NCBI GenBank assembly: GCA_964035575.1
Contig: OZ037852.1
Location: 1,488,001-1,552,000, forward strand
Source: Rhynchopus sp. YZ270_cl-10
Taxonomy: Eukaryota > Euglenozoa > Diplonemea > Diplonemida > Diplonemidae
Length of the DNA: 64,000 nt
Direction of reading: 5' to 3'
Shown here: in pieces, positions 31,136-41,995 of the stretch
Numbering within the stretch: the stretch's first letter is position 1
Layout of the letters: each line of letters begins with the position of its first letter
The notes under the pieces: generated by a model
Seen by the model: the letters and a program-made list of their open reading frames with translations, nothing else
What the model was told of the DNA's origin: nothing
Databases searched by the model: none
Program-made: the position numbers and the translations under genes

Positions 31136-31810
31136 GTGGTAGGCACCCGAAGTCATAAAATGCCCCAAAGAATCCAAAAAACCTCAGAAATACATGTTCG
31201 TGAAAAACATTTGCAAGTCAAAATTCAACCACAATACGGTCATTTTGTGCATACCCTGTGACTGTAGTGGCTAGAGAACACGCATGCAGACCTGTTCCTT
31301 GCAATTTCCAGTGTTGTGTTTATCGATGCATGCATCCAGAGGACCTCTGGTTTACTTAATCGTAGGCACTCCTGAGCAATGAAGTCGGTTTTTGACCCAA
31401 AATCGGGGTGTGTGGGCCCTAATTTGCTCCAAATTTGGCCGAAAATTGGGATTTTTCTCAAAATTTCATTGTGCTCAGCAAAAATCCTTGCTTTTTTGAA
31501 GAATTTTCCAAAAAATATGCTATACCCCCTATGACTGGACCCAACTCCCCTCACCCCTTTTTTTTTTCACCCAAAAGGGCCGGAAATTTTACACACTAAT
31601 ACACAAACTTACGGACCCCCCAAAAGCAAACATAACAAAAACTTCATAAACACCATTCAACCTCCCTCCCCGACTGCTTTTTTCCTTTTCTTTTTTTCTC
31701 CCGGATTAGCACGGCTCAGGGACTGGCTCTAGTACGGCCTCTCCCAAGCCAACACGAATGATGTAGGATATCAGTTTTGTCTAGGGGTTCATTGGTAATG
31801 CACCAAAAAG

Positions 31811-31855
31811 ATACTCTGTCACGAGAGGGCTTTGTATTTTTATTTTCAAGTCAAA
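31811..31855 (+). repeat. R2 copy
   Basis: TACTCTGTCACGAGAGGGCT followed by TTGTATTT and, after a short insert, TTCAAGTCAAA. The surrounding 31621-32848 has no gene. Confidence 0.65.
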
Positions 31856-32059
31856 AAAAATTTTTTTTTAAACATAGGAATTGAGTGAACTTCCCCCCAA
31901 CCCTCACTAGCAGAAATCCGTCTTTTTTTTTGACGCTTTTTGTTAAGAGAGGCTAGATTAGTAGGTGTAGCTTTCCCCATCTTACTCTCCCCACTTCCTC
32001 ACAGCAAAGCAAACGAATTGTTCAAGAATTATTTTCAAAAAAAATAAACATCCCCCCAA

Positions 32060-32105
32060 ATAGTGGAGTTCGTCTTCGGGTGTCTACACTAAAACAACCA
32101 AGTTT
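32060..32105 (+). repeat. R3 copy
   Basis: AGTGGAGTTCGTCTTCGGGT, GTCTACACTAAAACAACC, AAGTTTC. Other copies are at 41169, 41661 and 44659. Confidence 0.7.
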
Positions 32106-32848
32106 CAAAAAAAGGAAAAACACACCCACCCGAAGTCTGTTGACGAAGGTCGTTTTTTTTTTCATAACAATGTGCACATTGCACAAAGACAGCTTTGCAC
32201 TAAAAACAGATCATGCAAGCGTAAATATGTCCTTAAAAAAAGGGATGTCTCTTTTTTTCCCCCCCATCCCAAATGAACATCGTTGATTATTCACAGAGAA
32301 ATTCCCACCTTATAACACCGTAGTAAAGTAGAGTTAGTCAGCTGGTCTCCGCTCTGGTGAAGACTGTCTTTTAAACCATTTATTTTTTTCCCTTTCTTAC
32401 CAAAAGCACGTCTAAACAAGAAAGACGGGAGCATTTTCATCTCCTATGCTATCAATTTATTGATTGCATTATGTTGAAATACTTTCTTAACACTCAAGCA
32501 CATTCTAAACAACAACCAAGGGCTTTTTTTCCTCCCCTTTTTGCCCTTTTCCCTATCTGGCTACAGTTCTTTTGAGATAACACAGTTAAAGCATATACAT
32601 GCTTAGGAACGTAGCCCCCCTAAAAACGCCAGACGGATTTCGGAAGGAATTTTTCGAAACCATGGTTTGGTGTTCTATGGGTAAATAAAAAAAATTAATG
32701 AAAAGAGCAAAAACAGCGTGGCAGAATGAGAATGGGCCGCTGCGAATTGCTTTTTTTCCCCATTTTGCTGCTGGGACACTTTCCCCTTATATCCCTTATT
32801 TTCAGATGATCAGGGGCTTTTTTTTCTCTCCAGGGGATGCAAAAAGTA

Positions 32849-33485
32849 CAGGGTATTAGGGTGGTTAAAAAAACTGGTTTTCAAAACCAGTTTTTCCAAA
32901 AACTGGTTTTCAAAAAAAAAAAAAAAAACAGAGAAATCTGGAGGGGAAAAAAAAACCGACACTTTTCACCAGGCCTTTCTGTAAATGTCGTCCCCAGATT
33001 AGGGCGGACTCGATTTTTTCCCCCGCATTTTTTCCCCGCCTGGTAGAACCGTGGTTGAACCACGGGAGTGCCTTTGGGAAATGGCTATTCCTTGAAATTT
33101 TTTTGCCTGCGGCGCCATTTTTCATTTTTTGCTCCGTAAAAAAGGGTTCGTTTGAGTGGCTCTGTGGTGTAAAAAGCTAGATTTTTACACCGTACCCTCA
33201 AAAAATTTTCGCCTGCGGCGCCATTTTATATTATTTTTTTGCTCCGCGAAAAAAAATGCACTCCCTATGTTCCCAATGTCTACCCTGGGTCAGCAGCGCC
33301 GAAAAATATTTTGAAATCGGATTCCTGGATAAAACACTGACCCCACCCCCGAAAAACTCGAAAGGGGTGACTGTGTCCGTCAACGGTGGAGGTTTTCGCC
33401 AGAAACACTAGTTTTTGCCGCCCAGGAGAGAAAACCAGAAAAACCAGTTTTTTCCGGGATTTTGGATTTTCACCCTAATACCCTG
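32849..33485. mobile_element. Intact hAT-like MITE E10 (637 bp)
   Basis: Perfect 15-bp ends CAGGGTATTAGGGTG are flanked by perfect 8-bp duplications AAAAAGTA (32841-32848, 33486-33493). It is the uninterrupted relative of E1. The A-tract after TGGTTTTC is the place where P1/P2 inserted in E1. Confidence 0.95.
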
Positions 33486-33493
33486 AAAAAGTA

Positions 33494-36400
33494 GGTAAAA
33501 AAAAAAAATCTTTGAGAAAAAAATCGGAATAATCCTATTCACGGTGCCTTGGGACCTTACGTTCCACTATCCGTTCAAAAAAATCAATACGTCTTCCAGA
33601 AGCAGGGGCTTGCGACGGTGGGAACATTTTGAAAAAATGTTCAACTTTTTTGCAGCTTTGGTGGGAACTTCCCCCCTAGAAAAAGCCTTGGATAGTGTAT
33701 TTCCCCCCTGTTTGCCGTACACAATATTTGCTCCCCATTTTGGGACAGAAATTTGTTTTTTTTTTTTTTACCGTACTCAACGGTTTTTGATTTATTCGCT
33801 TCAGTTAGTCCTCCAATACAAGCCTTATGTTTTGACCATCATAACTCCCCATCTTTTTCTCTTACATTTTTCCAGGTTTTTCATTGTCACTGACATGTAC
33901 CTATTACACCAAATGCAGGTACGCTGATGCACGTACCACCAGTACAGTGCGCGTGGTGAAAACCTTTCAACGAAGAACACAGTGGGAACACAGCTGTAAC
34001 TTTTTTTTTCAAATACCTTTTTTGTTTGTGAGCACCCGGACCACCCCTCACAGTGCCCGCCACCCCCAGGGTGTGCTGTCTGTTTCGCGTGTAGTTTGGT
34101 TTCGTCTTTCAATATATTTTTTTGAAGGTGTTTTCCTCTTTCTTTTTCTTTTTCTTTTTCGTCCAAAAAATCCCCCTCTTTTTGTCCGTTCGTTCCGTTC
34201 TGTGTTTTTACGTTTTGTACTCCATCTCTTTTCCTGAACCCGAAAAAAGAAACTACAAAACTCTTAAGAACCTGCCAACCGCTCTTTCCAGTACCTGCAC
34301 CCCCCTTTTTTATGTTTTACTTTATTTTTCTTAAGGTGAGAGCTAGCGATGAGAGGCTAGTATTTGGCTTATCTTACCCATTTTTCTCTTTTTGTTTTTT
34401 CTTCTTTTTTATAACTCTTTTTCAGTGGCTACGTCTGTTTTTGAGGTGTTGTTTTTGTCTTTGTTTATCTCCCCCTTTTTGTTGTTACGACTTCAAAAAA
34501 ATGAAGAAAATCCCCAAAAAATGTGTGTTTTGGTGTTGGCGTGAATATAAGAAAAAAGGTGCATCGTTTAAACTCCCAAAAACTCCCCAAAAAAAGTAGC
34601 CGCCACTTGACGATAGCGATGACGCTTTGCATAGAGTGCCTCAGGCATTAGATGGACGTGTCGCTGATGTATCACTTCACATTATCACTACACAAATGCA
34701 AAAAGTAATAGTAACCTTTTGAAGCCATCCCCCAATCCCTGCTGCGTCGGCGGTAGCTCCTTCGCTTGTACTTTCCGCATACACTACATACACACCCCCG
34801 CCTGATCCTCACACACCCCAACCCCCTACCCCCTACCCATCGTCAAATTAAGAGTACCTTTTTTTCTTCTTTTTTTTTCGTTTTTTCGCATTTTTAAAAG
34901 ATGTATGGGTAATTCCTTACGCGGTGTTGTGTGGTGTCTTTTTTTCTTGTGGAGAAAAAACCCGCATTGTATTCTGACCCCGTGTTGATTTTTTGAAAAA
35001 AGCGATTTTTTTTCAAAATTATTTCATGGTTCCCCACCATCTTTTTTAAAATGTGTTGAAACATAAACTGCTGTAAAAAAACCCCCCTCCCATTTTTCGC
35101 TGCGAATAGACTCAGCTTCTTTTATGTTTTTTGGCTGCATATGTCGTTTTGTTTCTGAAATACTGTTCAACAAATTGCCCTCTTTGTACCGGTCTTCGAC
35201 CAGTCTATTTTCAATATTTTTGCCTTTCTTTATTTAAAAGGCTAACCACAACTTGAATCATCTTGTGTACCCCTTTTTTTATTCTTTGTTCGTAGCCGTA
35301 GCTGCCAAAGCAAGTTTTTCACCTATCCTGGAAGTTTTCTCCGGGAACAGGACCTTCAAGCTTTTTAGATGGGTGTACGAGAGACCCTATTATGTGATTG
35401 TTAAAGCTTTTTTCCCCCGCAGATGATTTTTTTTTTTGTCCAACAGCCACCTGATTTTTGACTCGGTAGTAACTTCAGTCAAATATCGCCAAACTCAGGT
35501 CAAAATCAGGTGGAGCAGAGAGGATTTTGCAAAAAAAAGAAAAACTCATGAAAACCCCATCCTTGCGCTTCGGGTTATCTTATCTGCAGCCTTTTTCTCC
35601 TTCTTTTACTTTTGTACTTTCGTTGGTATCCACAATATCGCGATGCAAAAAACAAGAGGACGGGATCTTTTATTTTTCGAGAGTTTGAAAATTGTGCGGT
35701 TTTTTAGTCCACAGATTCCCTTCCACACCCCTCCCGAAATGGGAACGAAAAAATAGTTTTGTTACGTGCATGCAGACAAATTTCTGCACGTTTTCAACCC
35801 CCGTATTTTGTTTGTTGGTTTTAGGGTGACCAAGCTTGGTACACCTTTGTAAACGTTTCTTTGTTTGCAGCATGCATGATGGAGATGTGTGCGCACGTCC
35901 TGTGATATATCCTTTTTTGAAAGGTGACTTAAGTGTAGGCTTAGTATCATCCAAAAAAAATTCTTTCATTTGAGTGCGTCTAATATGAAAACAAAGGTGT
36001 TTGTCTTGGCCTGTGTGTGATCTTCATTGACATACGCGTCATTTTTTTTTTCTTGACAACCAAACCAACCTTTTTTTTAATTGTTTTGTCTTTTTTTTTT
36101 CAGGTGCGTGCACAAAGAGGTTGTGAGGTGTCAACTTTGCCTCCTCTTGTGTTTTTTTTTTATCTCCATCTCTGAGTTAATGCTGAGCAAAACAAACAAA
36201 AAAATTGTTTTGGAAAAACAACTTCCGTTCCCCAACAGTTATTGCGACTATTATGAAAAAAGACAGACCTATAGTTACCCACCCAAAGTGGGGGCTGCTT
36301 AGGCGATTGTCAACACAAAAAAAAGTGCGTGGCGCTGAATAAAGCGAAGTGGGTCTACCATTATTCAAACATACCCTGAATTTTGCAGGGAAGAGTAATA

Positions 36401-36991
36401 TTGTCTTTAATTTTTATGAATTTATTTCCTTTCGTGCTGACAGCGTAAAGACTCAGTCCTTACGGAGGAAAATTGGCTTTTTTTTTTTTTGAAAAAAAAG
36501 AAAAAGAAAAAATGCGAGCACCCTGTGTCAGGATATTAAAACAGGACAAAAAAAAATTAACCCAGGCTGTGTCTGGATATCGACCCTGATCATGAAATCA
36601 CCCCCCTCCCAATCAGGATGGGGAACTGACTATGTGTCTGCTTACAGTTTCCCTGTCAGTAACCCCCAAAGTGTCATGCGTCCCGAGAGCCGTTTACATT
36701 ATCAACTTCACTCATATTTGTTTTGGCACCGATGGACGCAAAGACTCCATCTTCCTTCAATACAATAAAATAAATTAGAACGAGTCTTGAAAAGAAAAGG
36801 GGGGTGGTGGGTGCAGTTCTTCCTCTGTTGGAAAGAGAGTGAGGCACCTACCCTCAAGGACATCCTTGCCACCGCTAGTAGTGGGCACTGCGCGAACGGA
36901 GGTTCGCACCCTTGGTACGCTACACATACTATTTTTTTTTTTTTTTTGCATTAGCGCGTGATTCCCCCCGTTGTGTGCAATGTATATTATT
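33494..36991. other. 3.5-kb T-rich spacer without a supported gene
   Basis: Many short open frames exist but none has a recognisable domain or good composition. R1-like hairpins lie at 34336-34378 (GTGAGAGCTAGCGATGAGAG, then GCTAG) and 35923-35952. Confidence 0.45.
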
Positions 36992-38417
36992 CACGGGTCG
37001 GGAAAGATCTTTTGTCTTTTTTTGTCTTTTTTCGAGAATCTCGGGAGAAAAAAAAAAAAATCAAGATTTTCAGGATTTTTGTCTTTTTTTTTCAGGATCT
37101 CTCGAGATCTTTGAGATCTTTGAAAAATCCTGAGAAAAAAAGGAAAAAAAGAGAAAAAAAGATGAAAAAGATCTTGAAAATCTTTTTTTTCTCAAAAAAA
37201 AGATAAAAAAGATTTTTGGGATTTTGAAAAATCTTTTTGGGAAAAAAAAAAAAAAGATTTTGAAAATGGTGTGGCAGCGGTTACTGGGGGGGTAAACCGG
37301 TAGAAACACGGTAGAAACACGGGGAATCGGTTGGGGGTTCCCTTTTTTGGAATTTTTTTTTTGTTTTTTTACCAGGGGGCTTCTCTATGTTGTAGGCATA
37401 CAGAGGCACATATTTGACAGACCGGAGCCGGAACTGGCTGGGATGTCACGGAACTGACAAAAAAAGTGGTTTTCGACCACGCAACTGTACTGTACTCCCA
37501 ATCCCCTGTGTATACTGTGTATACTGTGTATACTGTGTATACTGTGTATACTGTGTATACTGTGTATACTGTGTATACTGTGTATACTGTGTATACTGTG
37601 TATACTGTGTATACTGTGTATACTGTGTATACTGTGTATACTGTGTATACTGTGTATACTGTGTATACTGTGTATACTGTGTATACTGTGTATACTGTGT
37701 ATACTGTGTATACTGTGTATACTGTGTATACTGTGTATACTGTGTATACTGTGTATACTGTGTATACTGTGTATACTGTGTATACTGTGTATACTGTGTA
37801 TACTGTGTATACTGTGTATACTGTGTATACTGTGTATACTGTGTATACTGTGTATACTGTGTATACTGTGTATACTGTGTATACTGTGTATACTGTGTAT
37901 ACTGTGTATACTGTGTATACTGTGTATACTGTGTATACTGTGTATACTGTGTATACTGTGTATACTGTGTATACTGTGTATACTGCGGAAATTGACCAAA
38001 AACGAGAACTTGTCCATTTCGGCAAATTGACCCCACCACTGGCCGGACGGATTCCGGAAACGCAAATGCCGGCGTTTAAAAGCTCACCAGCGAAAAAAAC
38101 GAAATTTTTCCAACATCTGGAACCCCCCTTTACGGAGCGACAACTGGTAGAAACACGGTAGAAACACGGGGAATCGGTTAAGGCGCCACACCAGAAAATC
38201 TCTTTTTTTTTTTTCAAAGATTTCTCAAGATCTCGAGATTTTTCATGAAATTTCATGGATTTTTCCAGGATCTTTCAGGATTTTTTCAGGATTTTCCCAG
38301 GATTTTCAAATCTTTTCTCTTTTTTTTTTCTCCCAAAGATCTTTTTTTTTTTTTCGGGAGAAGAGGATTTTTTTTCTCGAAAAAAAAAAAAAAAAAAAAG
38401 ATCTTTCCCGACCCGTG
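36992..38417. mobile_element. Element E13 with long inverted GATC-rich arms
   Basis: The ends CACGGGTCGGGAAAGATCTT and its exact inverse (38398-38417) bound arms of about 250 bp of GATCTT/AAGATT-rich low-complexity DNA, the arms ending near GGTGTGGC. Inside are two direct copies of GGTAGAAACACGGGGAATCG (37310 and 38155 region), module M on the minus strand and the 9-bp satellite. A clear target duplication is not found. Confidence 0.55.
37508..37984. repeat. 9-bp satellite (GTGTATACT)53
   Basis: 477 bp, 53 perfect units. The flanks (CAATCCCCT before, GCGGAAATTGACCAAAAAC after) also flank a single unit at 21290-21325 in E3n, so the array is a recent expansion. Open frames across it on both strands are repeat artefacts. 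Confidence 0.97.
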
Positions 38418-38599
38418 AATTATTTTGAAAAAATGGAAAAAAAAAAAAAAAAAAAGAAAGAACTACTTTGTGTTCTGGAAAGCGGAGCGACTGTCTTGGA
38501 AACTACACCAACAAGACAGGGCTATTTCTAAATATGGGGTCCGGGGGGTCCAAAATCCAATCCGGGACACAAATTTTTTGGCAGATTTATTTTGTGCCA

Positions 38600-39050
38600 A
38601 AAACATCCTTATTTGCATTTTTGGGATTCACCCGTGCAGTGGTGGGGTCAATCTCGAAAATTGGACAATTTTTTGACCACTTAAATTTTTTGAAAATATG
38701 AGCCCGGTTGCTTATACGTGGGGCCCATTTTCGGCCAAAAAATGCTGCTCAAAAAAAATTTCCCCTGAATTTTTTTCAGCCCCAAAACATACTGCGATTG
38801 GCATTTCCGGAATCTGTCCGCACTGTGGTGGGGTCAATTTGCAGAAATGGCCAAGTTCTTGGTTTTGGTCAAAATGAGTGTAAGGTAAAGGGGCCGAGGT
38901 AAATCCCACAACCCAGATTTTCTCTCCCAGATGCTGAAACATGAAAATGCGCGAAAACACCGGCATTTGCATTTCCGGAATCCGTCCGTTCTGTGGTGGG
39001 GTCAATTTGCAGAATTGGGCAAGTTCTTGGTTTTTGTTAAATGAGTACGG
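38600..39050 (+). repeat. Three copies of module M
   Basis: Each copy carries a version of TTCCGGAATCCGTCCG, TGTGGTGGGGTCAATTTGCA and AAGTTCTTGGTTTTGGTCAA (at about 38608, 38797 and 38964). Minus-strand copies lie in E3n and E13, diverged copies in E11 (57345, 57767) and near 40938. Confidence 0.7.
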
Positions 39051-39827
39051 TGCCAGTGATGTTAGTGTAGAGAACAAGTTTTCTAAGAAACCCCATCATA
39101 GCACCTCCGGCATGCGGCCTGGTGCGCCCTCTCTGTTTTTTCAGAAAATATCAAAAACCCCGTGTCTTGCACAATCTGGAAGAAAACTTTCCAACACAAA
39201 AAAAATCGGCAACTTTCTTCGAGCAGAAAGCCCATCCCCCCTCTCTGTAAGTACTGTAGTACGTGCAAATTTTTTGGCAGCCCTGTATATAAGCCCCGTG
39301 CAAATTTTTTGGCAACTTTCATTTTCCAAAAATCAGGGACAGGGACAGGTTTTTAGAAATAGCCCTGCAACAAGATAATCAAAAAAAAAAAAAAAAATCA
39401 AATAATGTCAGACTAGAGTCCTAATTGTCTCTTCTGATCCACACCTCGTCAGGGAGGTGTTCTTCCCCCCCTTTTGGATGCAATTGTCTCAAGAATCTAC
39501 TGGGTGTGTGATTCCCGATGCAAAAAAAAAAAAGGCGATTTTTTTTCTTCCAGCCCCCCTTTTTATCTCTGGGGTTCGATAACCCCACGGAGTGTCAGTG
39601 CCTGCGTCCCAGAGGCGTTGTTGCACTCTAAACTGCACCCTTTTCTCCCCCCATTACAAATTCAGGTTCTGTCTGTTTACTCCCAGCATAATTATTCATT
39701 TCCCCCCCTATTTATTACATTGTGACCCTCCTCCTTTTCATGAGGAAAAATATTTTTGTCTGAAGCCACCCTGCTTTCCTCTGGGGGCTGGGTCAAGTCG
39801 GAGTTGCGCCTGCATCAACAACAAGAT

Positions 39828-39925
39828 GTAAACCACGAAATGGATGTAGGACTGCATGGTTGGGTGTCCACCCCCCAGTACAGCCGGTCATGTACAGTGT
39901 CACGAGAGGTTACTTTCTTTTCTTC
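39828..39925 (+). repeat. R6+R2 pair, copy 3
   Basis: GATGTAAACCACGAAATGG and GTCCACCCCCCAGTACAGC, followed by R2 (CAGTGTCACGAGAGG). Confidence 0.7.
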
Positions 39926-40201
39926 TATTATACCCTCTATTCAGTAGAATAGTTAGTATACAGTACGGCCTCTATTTCGTGAATTCTTAATTCGTGAATT
40001 CGGTAAAATCCGGAAAAAAATAAATAATTCATTCACGAATTAGGAATTCATGAATTAGGTGTTCACGAATTAAGAATACCTACTATACAGTACTACAGTA
40101 AACACTCTAATTAATACTCTACACGACCCTCCTTTCACACCCATTAGCCCGTACAACCCACCCAGAACACCCCCAGAAACATTTCAACCACTTGTAATAC
40201 A

Positions 40202-40564
40202 ATGGATATCAGTCAGCAGATGCAGGTTGTTGCTGAGAAGCAGGAGGAGGAGAGGACGGACCTCGCGGTGATCGAGATCGGCACCACCACCAAGAAGAAC
40301 ACGCTCCTCTCTGATGAGGAGATCCAGCAGCTGACGGACGCTGCTATGGTGGCGGGGGTTATGCAGATCGAAGTCGTTCGTCGTTGGAACCAAGAGCATC
40401 CTGACAAAACGGTCTCCGCAGCCGTCCTCACGAAGTACGTCACACACATGAAAAATACGGGGGAGTACTTCACTCGTTCCAAACGTGGCCCGAAGTCTCT
40501 TCTCACGAATGACGAGGAGGATCGGCTGGTCCGTTTGACGCTGATGACCAGGTCACTAGGGTGA
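40202..40564 (+). CDS. Truncated pogo-like transposase, DNA-binding part
   Basis: The 120-aa product starts at the ATG at 40202, 106 bp inside the internal left end. Residues 30-85 look like a helix-turn-helix (LLSDEEIQQLTDAAMVAGV, RRWNQEHPDKTVS), and GPKSLLTNDEEDRLVRLTLM (about 96-115) matches the start of the second, CENP-B-like DNA-binding domain of pogo/Tigger transposases, where the pattern L..EEE..LV is usual. The frame ends at 40562-40564 inside a perfect palindrome. The DDE catalytic domain is absent, so it could bind element ends but not cut. A role as a repressor is conceivable but unsupported. Confidence 0.6.
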   Translation: MDISQQMQVVAEKQEEERTDLAVIEIGTTTKKNTLLSDEEIQQLTDAAMVAGVMQIEVVRRWNQEHPDKTVSAAVLTKYVTHMKNTGEYFTRSKRGPKSLLTNDEEDRLVRLTLMTRSLG

Positions 40565-40580
40565 CCTGGTCATCAGCGTC
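40537..40580. repeat. Perfect 20-bp-arm palindrome ending the transposase ORF
   Basis: GACGCTGATGACCAGGTCAC is followed by TAGG and then its exact reverse complement. It looks like a foldback deletion junction: the coding strand turns back on itself where the transposase is cut off. Confidence 0.9.
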
Positions 40581-41168
40581 TTCCATACAATCAGGCCTCC
40601 CATACAAACCTCAACAAACAGTACCATGTCAAAAAAAGTTTTCGGCTCCGCCGGAAAAAATAATTAATTATTTACGAAACATTTCTCCCAAAAAAATTTA
40701 ATTCACGATTCACGAATTAGGAATTCACGAATTAGATTCTTATTAATTAGAGTGTTTACTGTAATATTATGAAACAATTTTTTTTCTGTTCTAACAACAA
40801 CAAGACAGGATGTTTTTGAATGTCCTTTTTGTGTGCTTCTCTTCTTTGAAATGGAAATCAGATAAAATTGATTTTGTTCTTGGCTAATCTGCAAAACAAA
40901 AAAAACACTGATGGTTACCAAAACCAAGCACTTCTTCATTCCGGGAAATTGATCTTACCACAGCTAGGACGGATTCCAAAATCAGGTGTTTTATTTTTTT
41001 CGGATGGTCAAATATAAACGACCAAAAAAAGTACCCATTTCCTGCCTCCAGTTTATGTTTATGTGCATGTTTTTTTTTGAAAATTCTTGGAAAATTTCTC
41101 TTATTTAGGAATAATCCCTCCTAGTCATTCCTCCCCTGAGGACCTTGTTACAAAACAACAAAAAAATA

Positions 41169-41215
41169 TAGTGGAGTTCATCCTTTAGTGTCTACACTAA
41201 TACAACCAAGTTTTC
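41169..41215 (+). repeat. R3 copy beside the E9 empty site
   Basis: AGTGGAGTTCATCCTTTAGT, GTCTACACTAATACAACC, AAGTTTTC. It is followed by ACAAGAGCACAAAGCAAAC (41230-41250), the unoccupied form of the E9 target. Confidence 0.7.
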
Positions 41216-41660
41216 AAATAAAAACAAAACAAGAGCACAAAGCAAACATAACAACACCCATTCAAACTCCCCAGAGGACCTTTCCTGAGGACCCCTTTTC
41301 CCCTCATCTCAAAAAGTAACGTACCTTGTCTTAACGACCCTTGGTCATGCTGCAAAAGTAAACAAACAAATAAGCAAAAAAGTACAAAATAAAGTAGCAA
41401 AAGCAAAAACAAAACATAACAAAACAAACTTTCAAATCCCCAGAGGACCTTTCCCGAGGACCCCTTTTCCCCTAAGGGATATGAGAGATTGAGGCTGCCC
41501 TGAAGGCAATGCTCATCTGTTAATTTATCTTTTCTCCGATGCTTTCGGAAATCGGTCAACGACCTACCCCTCCCGTGCACCATTCTCTTTTTTTTTTCCC
41601 TCTGAAATCTCTCTTTTTCTGAGGTTCAATCAATACCAAAAAAAACAACAAAAAAAAAAT

Positions 41661-41795
41661 AGTGGAGCTCATCCTCCTGGGTGTCTGCACTACAACCAAA
41701 TTTAAAAAAAAAAAGAAGAAAAAAAAAACACAGTGGATATTGCACAACTGTGGCAACACAACCCGAGGCAACTACACTACTCCAACAATTTATCA
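41661..41795 (+). repeat. R3 then R4
   Basis: R3 (AGTGGAGCTCATCCTCCTGG) is followed after an A-tract by R4 (CAGTGGATATTGCACAACTG, TGGCAACACAACCCGAGG, CAACAATTTATC). R4 recurs at 46648-46705 and 55308-55375. Confidence 0.75.
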
Positions 41796-41950
41796 AAAAA
41801 TATATAAAAAAAGAAAAATGCTGATTTTTCAACATTTAAAATCCTCTTTTTTTTACATCTCAAAACCCACCAATCCTCCTTTTTTTGTAAAGGTGACCAA
41901 ATACAGGATGAGGCACATCTCGCCAATTTCTCTTCAATTTTATTAGTAAG

Positions 41951-41995
41951 GTGACTAAGCACGAGAGGCTTAGGTTCATCTTATAAACTTTTCTT
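41951..41995 (+). repeat. R1, best example
   Basis: GTGACTAAGCACGAGAGG, CTTAGGTTCATC, TTATAAACTTTTC, preceded by AAG. It folds as CUAAGC / loop ACGAGAG / GCUUAG with an outer GUGA/UCAU pair. Copies at 61242 (CUGAGC/GCUCAG), 34336 (CUAGC/GCUAG), 2694 (AAGCC/GGCUU) and 51790 (GUGACCC/GGGUCAU) keep the pairing with different bases. 41996-42668 has only T-rich spacer. Confidence 0.75.

Larger units (their letters stand above)
29142..31620. mobile_element. Element E9, 2.5 kb, with GGGGG.TCCGTAA ends
   Basis: The left end GGGGGATCCGTAAATAG and the reverse complement of the right end GGGGGTCCGTAAGTTTG match, and further inside both have TTAGTGTGTA. The flanks GAGCACAAA and GCAAACATAAC are contiguous at 41232-41254, an empty site. 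The target duplication seems to be about 4 bp (CAAA) but is ambiguous. Most of the interior is degenerate repeat sequence plus nested E8. No coding frame is credible; the superfamily is unassigned. Confidence 0.65.
39961..40761. mobile_element. Composite pogo/Tc1-like element with truncated transposase
   Basis: TA at 39959-39960 and 40762-40763 flanks the insertion; the empty site at 22111-22145 confirms both borders. The right end carries a 21-bp repeat starting CAGTAAACACTCTAATT that matches perfectly an internal left end at 40096 (also preceded by TA), while the outer left end at 39961 reads CAGTACGGCCTCTATTTCG. Repeated TTCACGAATTA motifs fill both terminal regions. The body encodes the DNA-binding part of a transposase. 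Confidence 0.75.

Noticed and set aside
30535-31261. Frames of about 200 codons rich in Arg/Asp/Thr/Val in E8
   Set aside because: They result from the GGGACC hexamer array and cross the borders of the element.
37369-38256. Open frames of 190-295 codons across the 9-bp satellite
   Set aside because: A 9-bp stop-free unit gives endless frames on both strands; not genes.
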